Assembly: GCA_036986275.1 (NCBI GenBank)
Contig: BTRG01000023.1
Coordinates: 1-32,342 of the forward strand
Direction of reading: 5' to 3'
Source: BTRG01 sp036986275
GTDB taxonomy: Bacteria; Pseudomonadota; Gammaproteobacteria; Acidiferrobacterales; SZUA-150
Length of the DNA: 32,342 nucleotides
Below, in pieces: positions 6,851 through 13,994 of the stretch. Position numbers and translations under genes: made by a program. The notes under the pieces are model-generated. The model worked only from the letters and a program-made list of their open reading frames with translations. It had not been told where the DNA came from and made no database searches. The number at the start of each line of letters is the position of its first letter. The stretch's first letter is position 1.

Positions 6851-7825
6851 ATGAGCAACGGAAACGATAAAGACCTGAATCAGTTGAAGAACGGCGAGCA
6901 ATGGGAACGCCATTTATTGGAACGCCTGGCCTTTGCCTCGGTCTCGGAACAGCGTAAGACGAGACGCTGGGGCATATTCTTCAAGCTGTTCTTTCTGGGC
7001 TACCTCGTTGTTATCCTGATAATGACATCATCCGGTGATTGGGGCGGTAAGGCCCTGCCGGGTGGCGACTATGCTGCACTGGTTGATATGAATGGTGTCA
7101 TCTCCAGCGATAGCCAGGCCAGTGCCGACTTCGTCATCACCGGCCTGCGCAAGGCCTTCGAGAGCAAGGCCAAGGGCATCCTCTTTCGCACCAATAGCCC
7201 CGGTGGCAGTCCCGTACAGGCAGGTTATATCAACGATGAGATTATTCGCCTGAAGAAAAAATATCCGGAAAAACCCATCTATGCCGTGGTCGGGGATGTC
7301 TGTGCCTCGGGTTGTTATTATGCCGTCGCCAGTACCGATAAAATCTATGCCAACAAGGCCAGCATCGTAGGCTCCATAGGCGTACTCATGGATGGCTTTG
7401 GCTTTGTAGAGGGCATGAAAAAGTTAGGCATAGAGCGTCGTCTGATCACGGCCGGTGAAAACAAGGGCCTACTGGACCCTTTTTCACCTTTAAAGGCCAA
7501 AGACAAGAAACACGCCAAGAAGATGCTGAATGAAATCCATGGCCAGTTCATTGATGTCGTCAGAAAGGGCAGGGGGGATGCCCTCAAGCCGACACCGGAT
7601 ATGTTCTCGGGACTCTTCTGGACCGGACAGGAGGCCATGGAAATGGGACTGGTCGATGCGCTTGGCAGCGCCGGTTATGTCGCCCGTGAAGTCATAGGTG
7701 CGGAAGAGATCGTCGACTTCACCTATCAGGAAGACTGGTTCGAACGTTTTGCCGGCAAGCTGGGTGCGGCGATGGCGAATACTATGGCGACACGATTATC
7801 GTTAGATGTGACGGGTTTGCAGTAA
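6851..7825 (+). CDS. sppA: Signal peptide peptidase SppA, short (S49) form
   Basis: Encodes 324 aa, the single-domain form rather than the roughly 600-aa E. coli form. GAGGATG precedes the ATG. A cytoplasmic N-terminal part of about 40 residues is followed by one membrane segment (about 42-59). The peptidase domain has catalytic Ser153 (V-C-A-S-G-C-Y-Y) and the general base Lys205 (E-N-K-G-L-L-D-P). The preceding S-P-G-G-S motif (117-120) builds the oxyanion region. SppA degrades cleaved signal peptides in or near the inner membrane, on the periplasmic side. It is the last gene of the rluC-HAD-Rieske operon. REP sequences follow directly after its stop and may protect the mRNA 3' end. Confidence 0.93.
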   Translation: MSNGNDKDLNQLKNGEQWERHLLERLAFASVSEQRKTRRWGIFFKLFFLGYLVVILIMTSSGDWGGKALPGGDYAALVDMNGVISSDSQASADFVITGLRKAFESKAKGILFRTNSPGGSPVQAGYINDEIIRLKKKYPEKPIYAVVGDVCASGCYYAVASTDKIYANKASIVGSIGVLMDGFGFVEGMKKLGIERRLITAGENKGLLDPFSPLKAKDKKHAKKMLNEIHGQFIDVVRKGRGDALKPTPDMFSGLFWTGQEAMEMGLVDALGSAGYVAREVIGAEEIVDFTYQEDWFERFAGKLGAAMANTMATRLSLDVTGLQ

Positions 7826-7840
7826 GTAACTATCTTTGAA

Positions 7841-7863
7841 GTAGGGTGGGCGCTGACCATCCG
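7841..7863 (+). repeat. REP copy 1 (degenerate)
   Basis: GTAGGGTGGGCG-CTGACCATCC: the left arm matches the REP consensus of this locus; the right arm is diverged. It lies 15 bp past the sppA stop. Confidence 0.65.
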
Positions 7864-7893
7864 TTATAAAGGCATGTCTTACGGTAGTCTGAG

Positions 7894-7915
7894 GTAGGGT
7901 GGGCACCGCCCACCA
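7894..7915 (+). repeat. REP copy 2
   Basis: GTAGGGTGGGCACCGCCC followed by ACCA. The palindrome GGTGGGC/GCCCACC-type stem gives a small hairpin headed by GTAG, the tetranucleotide typical of REPs served by RAYT transposases. Confidence 0.85.
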
Positions 7916-7976
7916 GTTTTTTTAGATGACAGAATTCCCGAATACCATTAGCTTGTAGTAAACTTTTACATGTTAC

Positions 7977-8002
7977 GTAGCAGGGTTGGCATCGCTCACC
8001 AA
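7977..8002 (+). repeat. REP copy 3 (degenerate), upstream of the RAYT gene
   Basis: GTAGCAGGGTTGGCATCGCTCACC resembles the consensus with an insertion and several substitutions. It lies 20 bp before the transposase start codon. Confidence 0.5.
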
Positions 8003-8021
8003 TCAATGTCGAAGGAACGAC

Positions 8022-8567
8022 ATGGCCAATTATCGACGCGCACGGACGCCGGGCGCGTGTTATTTCTTTACCGTTGTGACCTATCGCCGACAAGGGATTC
8101 TCACATTACCCGGCAGCCGTCAAGCACTGCGCCGCGCTATTCACGATACAAGAACCCATCATCCATTTGAGATCAATGCCTGGGTATTATTGCCCGATCA
8201 TCTGCATTGCATCTGGACGTTGCCCGAAAACGATCATGATTTTTCCAGGCGATGGGGTTTAATCAAGGCGCAATTCTCAAAGGCCATGAAATCCCAATTA
8301 CACATTGAGCAATGGTTAAACCCATCCAGACGCAAGAAACGGGAAAGCACGATCTGGCAACATCGGTTTTGGGAGCACCAAATACGAGATGAACAGGATT
8401 ATCGTAATCATATGGATTACATTCATTACAATCCCGTCAAACACGGTTTGGTGACACAGACAAAGGATTGGCCGTATTCAACATTTCACCGTTACGTTCA
8501 GAAAGGAAGTTATCCAGTTGATTGGGGTGGGTGTGATGGATTGGTAGAGGGAGATTACGGCGAATGA
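8022..8567 (+). CDS. REP-associated tyrosine transposase (RAYT, IS200-like Y1 family)
   Basis: Encodes 181 aa. I chose ATG 8022, preceded by GAAGGA; the upstream in-frame ATG at 7986 overlaps a REP and lacks a site. The N-terminus M-A-N-Y-R-R-A is typical of RAYTs. The HUH metal motif is H-L-H in P-D-H-L-H-C-I-W-T-L-P. The putative catalytic tyrosine lies in the helix H-M-D-Y-I-H-Y-N-P-V-K-H-G-L-V, a strong RAYT signature, followed by W-P-Y-S-T-F. RAYTs cleave and join single-stranded REP DNA and are thought to spread REPs while staying single-copy themselves. At least seven REPs flank the gene in both orientations, the usual arrangement. Confidence 0.92.
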   Translation: MANYRRARTPGACYFFTVVTYRRQGILTLPGSRQALRRAIHDTRTHHPFEINAWVLLPDHLHCIWTLPENDHDFSRRWGLIKAQFSKAMKSQLHIEQWLNPSRRKKRESTIWQHRFWEHQIRDEQDYRNHMDYIHYNPVKHGLVTQTKDWPYSTFHRYVQKGSYPVDWGGCDGLVEGDYGE

Positions 8568-8613
8568 TAGGACAATAAACAGTGTAGAGTGGACACCATA
8601 TTTGATACCCATC

Positions 8614-8634
8614 GTAGGGTGGGCATTGCCCACC
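8614..8634 (+). repeat. REP copy 4
   Basis: GTAGGGTGGGCATTGCCC plus ACC: one change in the loop compared with copy 2. It is preceded by CATATTTGA...CCATC, a flank that recurs before copy 7 (8820-8836), so the repeated unit extends beyond the hairpin. Confidence 0.85.
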
Positions 8635-8708
8635 GACATAAGCTCTGTGAATCAGTATTACATAAACAAACAGATTGCGTAGTATGCCATATTAATAGGT
8701 TCAAGGAG

Positions 8709-8726
8709 GGTGGTGCCCACCCTGCC
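8709..8726 (-). repeat. REP copy 5 (inverted)
   Basis: GGTGGTGCCCACCCTGCC is the reverse complement of the consensus with small changes. Inverted orientation to copies 4 and 7. Confidence 0.75.
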
Positions 8727-8785
8727 TGACTGAACCAAGTGGCATGATATACCACATCAATATGTTAAATGGATTAAACAAACAA

Positions 8786-8806
8786 GGTGGGCGGTGCCCA
8801 CCCTAC
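8786..8806 (-). repeat. REP copy 6 (inverted)
   Basis: GGTGGGCGGTGCCCACCC plus TAC: a near-perfect reverse complement of copy 2. Copies 6 and 7 face each other as an inverted pair about 42 bp apart, the BIME-like arrangement that RAYTs recognise. Confidence 0.85.
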
Positions 8807-8848
8807 TTGGTTATTGCGCCATATTTGACGTCCATCTAACGATACTGG

Positions 8849-8870
8849 GTAGGGTGGGCACCGCCCACCA
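8849..8870 (+). repeat. REP copy 7
   Basis: Identical to copy 2 over the whole 22 bases. It lies just beyond the 3' end of yceF. The whole 8568-8881 interval (314 bp) holds only REPs and short AT-rich spacers, with no gene that I can support. Confidence 0.85.
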
Positions 8871-8881
8871 ATAAACATTTG

Positions 8882-9460
8882 CTAAATAACAGCCAACCCT
8901 TCGGCCTCCAGCATTTTCACCAGCCGAATCAGCGGCAACCCTATCAAAGTGTTCGGGTCTTCGCCTTCAAAGCGTTCCAGCAAGGCGATGCCCAAGCCTT
9001 CGGATTTCACGCTACCGGCGCATTTATAGGGTTGTTCTTTTAATAGATACGTTTCGATTTGTTCATCCGTCAGTTTCCGGAACACTACGGTAAAAGGGAT
9101 GACTTCGCTCCGGATGTTGCCGGTCCCGGCATTCACGAGCGCAAGTCCCGTATACAAGGTAATGTGTTTGCCCGAGGCCTGCTGCAGCTGTTGCACGGCA
9201 TGATCATGGTCGCGGGGCTTGCCAACGATTTCATTACCATGCACAGCCACTTGATCAGAGCCTATAATAAGCGCATTCGGATATTGCGGAATGATGGCCT
9301 GTGCTTTCGCTATTGAAAGTCGCTCGACCAGTTGTTGCGGGGTTTCGTTTGCTTTGGGTGTCTCATCGATCTCCGGGCTCATGACCTCGAACGGTACCAT
9401 CAACCGCGCCAGTAACTCACGACGGTAGGGCGAGGACGAGGCGAGGACGAGTTGAGTCAT
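8882..9460 (-). CDS. yceF: Maf-like nucleotide pyrophosphatase, YceF type (7-methyl-GTP pyrophosphatase)
   Basis: Encodes 192 aa. The N-terminus L-V-L-A-S-S-S-P-Y-R-R-E-L-L is the Maf phosphate-binding motif. The subfamily motif reads I-I-G-S-D-Q-V rather than the A-D-T-V of Maf proper, which points to the YceF group that hydrolyses 7-methyl-GTP. Other conserved parts are the E-I-D-E-T stretch near residue 35 and the K-S-E-G-L-G-I segment near residue 152. It is thought to remove modified nucleotides from the pool. In E. coli and Pseudomonas yceF lies beside yceD; here pycA-pycB and a MITE-like repeat separate the two, and yceF is on the opposite strand. Confidence 0.92.
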   Translation of the reverse strand: MTQLVLASSSPYRRELLARLMVPFEVMSPEIDETPKANETPQQLVERLSIAKAQAIIPQYPNALIIGSDQVAVHGNEIVGKPRDHDHAVQQLQQASGKHITLYTGLALVNAGTGNIRSEVIPFTVVFRKLTDEQIETYLLKEQPYKCAGSVKSEGLGIALLERFEGEDPNTLIGLPLIRLVKMLEAEGLAVI

Positions 9461-9497
9461 AACGTCTGACCGAAAAGGAGGCCGCGTGCAAAGTCAT

Positions 9498-9700
9498 CGT
9501 CATTCCGGCACTCCAGTACCGCCTTCGGCGTTTCGTCAAGTACTTCCTGAACCCGTTCCGGGTTCTGGTCGCGCAGACCGGAGTCCAGAAGACACATATC
9601 AACCAACATCGACAAAATCTGGATACCGGCTTGCACTTAGATCGTCTTCGATGATCATCAAGTACTTCCTGAACTTCGTTCTGGTCGCGCCGGCATGACG
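9498..9700. repeat. MITE-like dispersed repeat with inverted ends
   Basis: The ends are CGTCATTCCGGC (9498-9509) and GCCGGCATGACG (9689-9700), inverted complements with one mismatch. Inside, a segment beginning TCAAGTACTTCCTGAAC and ending GTTCTGGTCGCGC is present twice, at 9536-9574 and 9658-9690, as direct repeats differing by a short insertion. Further CCGG-rich half-palindromes lie between. No protein is encoded. CATTCCGGC-type ends are common on dispersed repeats of proteobacteria. It fills the gap between yceF and pycB, both minus-strand. Confidence 0.6.
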
Positions 9701-9739
9701 TCCATGGTGTTTCTGCGAGTGTTCACGCAGTCTTAAAGG

Positions 9740-11578
9740 TTATTCAATTTCGATCAGGGCCTCATCGGGATTGACGCTGTCACCTTTGATGACATTGACG
9801 GCCTTGACGGTACCGGACACGGGTGCCGGCACTTCGTTTTCCATTTTCATGGCCTCGACCACCAGCACGGGATCACCGGCATTGACGGTATCGCCTTCAT
9901 TGATCAGTACATCGACGATCGTGCCGGGCATGGAAGAGGTGACATCTCCTTGCTTGTGGGCCTTGGGTCGCCTGGAACCCTGGGAGCCAAGCTTGCCGGC
10001 GGCCACGGTGTCGACGGCACCAGGACTCACTTCGGCAAAGGTCTCGACCAGAATCTCTTCAGGCACACCATCTACCGAGACATAGTAGGGGCGTGTCTCT
10101 TCTGATTTATGGCCGACACCGGTGACCTTGATGTTGTAGGTCTCGCCGTGCAGTGTGACATTAAAATCAGTGGGTGCCAGTTGCGCCGTGCTTTCGCCGG
10201 CGCCTACAGGCAGCAACTCTTCGGGTTTTAATGTGCCCGCCGCACGTTCTTGCAAATAGCTGCGGCCCACATCCGGAAACATGGCATAGGTCAACACGTC
10301 TTCATCAGACTTGGCGAGATCGCCAATCTCTTCCTGCAACTTGTGCATCTCCGGTTCGATCAAATCGGCCGGCCGGCAACTAATGACTTTTTCACTACCT
10401 ATAGCTTTATCACGCACGGCATCATTGACCTTACCCAGGGTAGCGCCATAGCGGCCTTGCAAATACAGTTTGACCTCATTGGTAATGGTCTTGTAGCGCT
10501 CACCGGTAATGACATTTAGCACGGCCTGTGTACCGACGATTTGTGAGGTCGGTGTGACTAGCGGCGGATAGCCCAGGTCTTCGCGTACGCGTGGTATTTC
10601 AGATAACACATCATTCATCTTGTCCAGCGCGCCTTGTTCTTTTAGCTGATTGGATAGATTGGAAATCATGCCACCCGGTATTTGATTGAGTTGCACGCGT
10701 GTGTCTATGCCGGTGAACTCGCTTTCATACTGATGATATTTCTTGCGCACTTCATTGAAGTACATGCCTATCTCTTGCAGGGCCTTCAGATCCAGGCCGG
10801 TGTCATAGGGCGTATCTTTAAAGGCCACGACCATGCTTTCCGTTGGTGAGTGACTGGTGCCCCATGACAGTGAGCTGATGGCGGTGTCCACATGCCGACA
10901 ACCATTCCTGACGGCCTCGAACATGCAGATGTTGGCCACTCCGGTTGTAGTATGGGAATGAAAATGCAGCGGGACCTGGACGGAACTGCTTAATGCTGAA
11001 AATAGCTCGGCGGTGGAAGCTGGGGTCAAGAGACCGGCCATATCCTTGATGCATATCGTCTGGCAGCCCATGGCTTCCAGTTCACACGCCTGATTTACAA
11101 AATGTTCAATAGTGTGCACCGGGCTGGTTGTGTAGCTGATGGCGCCTTGGGCGTGTTTTTTCGCCTTCAAAACAGCATCGACTGACAGTTTTATGTTGCG
11201 CAGATCATTCATGGCATCGAAGATGCGGAAGACTTCTACACCATTCTCAGCAGCTTTCTTTACGAAGGCCTCTACGACGTCATCAGAGTAGTGACGATAA
11301 CCTAACAAGTTCTGACCACGTAACAACATTTGTATGGGTGTGTTGGGCAGGGCCTCCTTCAACAGGCGCAGACGCTCCCACGGATCTTCTCTCAGGAATC
11401 GCACGCAGGCATCAAATGTGGCGCCACCCCAGGCTTCAAGCGACCAGTAACCTATCTTGTCCAGCCTGTCACAGACAGGCAGCATGTCTTCGGTACGCAT
11501 GCGTGTGGCCAACAGCGATTGATGGGCATCACGCAAGATAAGATCGGTAACCAGAACTTTCTTTTTTGATTTCGCCAT
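9740..11578 (-). CDS. pycB: Pyruvate carboxylase subunit B (carboxyltransferase plus biotin carrier)
   Basis: Encodes 612 aa. ATG at 11578 begins M-A-K-S-K-K-K-V-L-V-T-D; an upstream extension by 20 residues is not family-like. The TIM-barrel carboxyltransferase domain (about 8-300) has L-R-D-A-H-Q-S-L and F-H-S-H-T-T-T-G. A conserved carboxylase domain follows (to about 470). A flexible linker leads to a biotinyl domain with E-A-M-K-M-E-N-E; biotin would attach at Lys578. It moves CO2 from carboxybiotin to pyruvate, making oxaloacetate. The sequence is equally like the oxaloacetate decarboxylase alpha subunit, and automated annotation may say so. The adjacent biotin carboxylase gene and the lack of membrane oadB/oadG genes favour two-subunit pyruvate carboxylase, as known in Pseudomonas. 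Confidence 0.88.
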   Translation of the reverse strand: MAKSKKKVLVTDLILRDAHQSLLATRMRTEDMLPVCDRLDKIGYWSLEAWGGATFDACVRFLREDPWERLRLLKEALPNTPIQMLLRGQNLLGYRHYSDDVVEAFVKKAAENGVEVFRIFDAMNDLRNIKLSVDAVLKAKKHAQGAISYTTSPVHTIEHFVNQACELEAMGCQTICIKDMAGLLTPASTAELFSALSSSVQVPLHFHSHTTTGVANICMFEAVRNGCRHVDTAISSLSWGTSHSPTESMVVAFKDTPYDTGLDLKALQEIGMYFNEVRKKYHQYESEFTGIDTRVQLNQIPGGMISNLSNQLKEQGALDKMNDVLSEIPRVREDLGYPPLVTPTSQIVGTQAVLNVITGERYKTITNEVKLYLQGRYGATLGKVNDAVRDKAIGSEKVISCRPADLIEPEMHKLQEEIGDLAKSDEDVLTYAMFPDVGRSYLQERAAGTLKPEELLPVGAGESTAQLAPTDFNVTLHGETYNIKVTGVGHKSEETRPYYVSVDGVPEEILVETFAEVSPGAVDTVAAGKLGSQGSRRPKAHKQGDVTSSMPGTIVDVLINEGDTVNAGDPVLVVEAMKMENEVPAPVSGTVKAVNVIKGDSVNPDEALIEIE

Positions 11579-11603
11579 AGTCTTCTTTGTAGATAACGCG
11601 TCG

Positions 11604-13022
11604 TTATAAACCGTGGTGCACCACCAGCGCCGCGGCAATGGCAGCAGCCAGGGCGGCGGGCGGGCGACGAATCGAGTAGTTTATCAGTTCCGGATGTTTT
11701 TCAACGAAACTTGTGTTGAATTTGCCACTGCGAAACTCCGGTGTCTTCAGAATTTCCAGGTGAAAAGGCTGCGTGGTCTTGACGCCATGCAGACCGACAT
11801 CTTTCAGTGCCCGTTGTGAACGCTGTAATACCTGCTCCCAGGTCAGAGCCCAGACCGTGAGCTTGGCGCACATGGAATCATAATAGGGCGGAAACTCGTA
11901 ACCGGTATATATCGATGCATCGGTGCGCACACCGGGACCGCCGGCAGAGTAATAGCGTGTGATGCGTCCGAAGTTGGGCAGAAAATCATTCTTCGGGTCC
12001 TCGGCGTTGATCCGGAACTGTATGGCATAACCCCGTAGCTGCACGTCTTTCTGTTTGCACGACAGGGGCAGACCGCTGGCAATACGGATTTGTTCCTGCA
12101 CAATATCCATGCCGGTGATTTGTTCAGTGACGGTATGCTCGACCTGTAGCCGGGTATTCATTTCCATGAAGTAAAAATTGTCGTCTTCATCCAGCAGGAA
12201 TTCCACGGTACCGGCATTGACGTAATTCACGGCCTTGGCGGCACGCACGGCCAGATCACAGACGTACTGGCGTTGTTTATCCGAAAGCTGAGGGGAAGGT
12301 GCGATTTCCAATAATTTCTGGTGGCGGCGCTGTATCGAGCAGTCTCGCTCAAACAGATGAATGGCATTGCCACGGTTGTCACCGATGATCTGGACTTCTA
12401 TATGGCGCGGATTTTCGATGTATTTTTCCAGAAATACCTCGGCCGAGCCGAAGGCCTTGGTGGCCTCGGACACCACGCGATCGTAATTGGTGTGCAGTTC
12501 TTCCTCGGTCTCGCAGCGGCGTATACCGCGACCGCCACCACCGGAGGTGGCTTTGAGCATAACCGGGTAGCCGATGTCGCCGGCTATCCTCAGGGCCTCA
12601 TCCAGGTCTTTCAGATTGTCTTCTGTTCCAGGTGTGACCGGCACCTTGGCGGCGATCATGGCCTGGCGGGCCGCGGTCTTGTCGCCCATACGTCGAATCA
12701 CGTCTCCGCTGGGGCCGATAAAGGTAATACCGCGGCGGGCACAAATGTCGGCCAGCAGCGGATTCTCTGACAGGAAACCATAACCCGGATGCAGGGCATC
12801 ACAACCGGCGGCCACAGCCAGGTTTACGATGCGGTGAGCATTGAGATAACCCCCTATAGGATCCGGGCCGAGATTGTAGGCTTCGTCGGCCTTTTTAACA
12901 TGCAGGGCGTGTCTATCGGCATCGGAATAGATGGCCACGGATTTGATACCCATTTCGGCGCAGGCGCGGACGATGCGCACGGCGATCTCACCGCGATTGG
13001 CGACCAGGATTTTCTTAATCAA
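11604..13022 (-). CDS. pycA: Pyruvate carboxylase subunit A (biotin carboxylase)
   Basis: Encodes 472 aa from a TTG start at 13022 (GGGG lies upstream on this strand). The N-terminus I-L-V-A-N-R-G-E-I-A-V-R is the biotin carboxylase signature; the ATP-grasp glycine loop is S-G-G-G-G-R-G; the conserved F-M-E-M-N-T-R-L-Q-V-E-H-T-V-T-E carries catalytic residues. The last roughly 20 residues are alanine-rich and variable. It carboxylates the biotin on PycB using ATP and bicarbonate, which supplies oxaloacetate for the TCA cycle. A homologous AccC exists in acetyl-CoA carboxylase, but the 25-bp spacing to pycB fixes the partner. The mRNA leader contains a small hairpin (13043-13048 with 13056-13061). 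Confidence 0.9.
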   Translation of the reverse strand: MIKKILVANRGEIAVRIVRACAEMGIKSVAIYSDADRHALHVKKADEAYNLGPDPIGGYLNAHRIVNLAVAAGCDALHPGYGFLSENPLLADICARRGITFIGPSGDVIRRMGDKTAARQAMIAAKVPVTPGTEDNLKDLDEALRIAGDIGYPVMLKATSGGGGRGIRRCETEEELHTNYDRVVSEATKAFGSAEVFLEKYIENPRHIEVQIIGDNRGNAIHLFERDCSIQRRHQKLLEIAPSPQLSDKQRQYVCDLAVRAAKAVNYVNAGTVEFLLDEDDNFYFMEMNTRLQVEHTVTEQITGMDIVQEQIRIASGLPLSCKQKDVQLRGYAIQFRINAEDPKNDFLPNFGRITRYYSAGGPGVRTDASIYTGYEFPPYYDSMCAKLTVWALTWEQVLQRSQRALKDVGLHGVKTTQPFHLEILKTPEFRSGKFNTSFVEKHPELINYSIRRPPAALAAAIAAALVVHHGL

Positions 13023-13149
13023 AAAGTTGCCCCGACTGGTTCCGCACCTGAAACGGGTGCGAGAGAGTTATTGTAAATTGATTCCAGGGATGCTTTTTAC
13101 GAAAAGGACCCCGGGGTGTCAATATCAGCGCCTTGTGCGGACAGGCGGA

Positions 13150-13184
13150 ATTCGCCTGCTAAATATCACGCCTTGCAGGCGAAT
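13150..13184. promoter_or_regulatory. Inverted repeat upstream of the yceD promoter
   Basis: ATTCGCCTGC (13150-13159) and GCAGGCGAAT (13175-13184) are a perfect 10-bp inverted repeat with a 15-bp spacer. It ends 7 bp before the -35 box of the yceD promoter. It could be an operator for a dimeric regulator of this lipid operon or for the divergent pycA, or a cruciform or RNA hairpin. The sequence does not decide. Confidence 0.5.
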
Positions 13185-13191
13185 CAGGATT

Positions 13192-13220
13192 TTGACAGGC
13201 CCTACAAGCAGTTATATGAT
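13192..13220 (+). promoter_or_regulatory. Near-consensus sigma70 promoter of the yceD-rpmF-plsX-fab operon
   Basis: TTGACA at 13192-13197 and TATGAT at 13215-13220 are separated by exactly 17 bp: a perfect -35 box and a -10 with one change from TATAAT. The expected transcript start is about 13227, only about 3 bases before the yceD ATG at 13230. The mRNA would then be leaderless or nearly so. Confidence 0.8.
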
Positions 13221-13229
13221 GCGCGCCCT

Positions 13230-13748
13230 ATGAGTACCGGGTTGCCCTCTCAAATCGACCCGAACCATCTCGCCAGAGAAGGGACTCACCTGCAGGGTCA
13301 CTGGCCATTGGCTGAATTTGAGCGCTTGCTGTCGTCTTGCGCCAGGCCGGAAGGCCGGATCAGCATCGATCTGAACTTTGTTCAGGATGATGAACGGCGC
13401 TCTCGAATGTCCGGAACATTGCGGGCGGAACTGTGGCTGACATGCCAGCGCTGTATGACACCAGTGAAAAAGGTGTTGGAAGTCGATTCGGACATAAGAC
13501 TTCTGCAACAGGGTGAGCATGTAGAGGGTGATGATGATGTCGTCACGGTAAACGGTCCCGTGTCCCTGGTAAAGCTGGTCGAGGATGAGTTGTTATTGTC
13601 TTTGCCCATGATACCGGTACATGAGCTGGATCAATGTCCGGCCGCGGGCTACCTGCAAGCACTGGCAAGTGGACCGGAAAAAGCGGCGGAAAAAGCGGGG
13701 AATCCGTTCGCCGTATTGAAAGATTTAAATCTGAAGGACAAGAAGTGA
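13230..13748 (+). CDS. yceD: YceD (DUF177) family protein, 23S rRNA accumulation factor
   Basis: Encodes 172 aa, almost the same as E. coli YceD. The N-terminus G-L-P-S-Q-I-D-P aligns with the E. coli start K-L-P-L-T-L-D-P, so ATG 13230 is right although no ribosome binding site precedes it. The conserved C-Q-R-C pair (about residues 71-74) is present, as is the acidic stretch E-G-D-D-D-V-V. The C-terminal N-P-F-A-V-L-K-D-L is the family's conserved ending. YceD is linked to 23S rRNA accumulation and is almost always encoded beside rpmF. It begins the lipid operon and probably lies on a leaderless transcript. An in-frame extension upstream to 13116 would include the promoter and is rejected. 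Confidence 0.93.
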   Translation: MSTGLPSQIDPNHLAREGTHLQGHWPLAEFERLLSSCARPEGRISIDLNFVQDDERRSRMSGTLRAELWLTCQRCMTPVKKVLEVDSDIRLLQQGEHVEGDDDVVTVNGPVSLVKLVEDELLLSLPMIPVHELDQCPAAGYLQALASGPEKAAEKAGNPFAVLKDLNLKDKK

Positions 13749-13790
13749 TGCCTTCAAGAAATGACTATCGATAAGTAAAGAGGAATAGAC

Positions 13791-13970
13791 ATGGCTGTTC
13801 AAAAAAATCGCAAGACTCCTTCCAAGCGCGGCATGCGTCGTTCGCACGATGCCTTGGGTAACCCCACCTTATCCGTGGAACCGACCAGTGGTGAACTGCA
13901 TCGTCGGCACCACATCAGCGCCAATGGCTACTACCGTGGTCACAAGGTAATCGACACACCAGCCGACTAA
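13791..13970 (+). CDS. rpmF: 50S ribosomal protein L32
   Basis: Encodes 59 aa, starting A-V-Q-K-N-R-K-T-P-S-K-R-G-M-R-R-S-H-D, the textbook L32 N-terminus, and ending with the L32 motif G-Y-Y-R-G-H-K-V-I. It is highly basic and lacks the zinc-binding cysteines of some other L32 forms. AGAGGAA is placed 6-7 bases before the ATG. L32 sits near the peptide exit region of the large subunit. The yceD-rpmF-plsX order is conserved across gammaproteobacteria and couples ribosome and lipid synthesis. Confidence 0.97.
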   Translation: MAVQKNRKTPSKRGMRRSHDALGNPTLSVEPTSGELHRRHHISANGYYRGHKVIDTPAD

Positions 13971-13994
13971 TCGGCGTCCGCCGGAGACCACAGC

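Noticed and set aside
7841..8870. Regularly spaced palindromic repeats as a CRISPR array
   Set aside because: Spacing is irregular, orientation alternates, and a RAYT gene sits in the middle: these are REPs.
12321..12770. Open frame of 149 codons on the plus strand inside pycA
   Set aside because: Opposite the ATP-grasp domain of PycA; no independent support.
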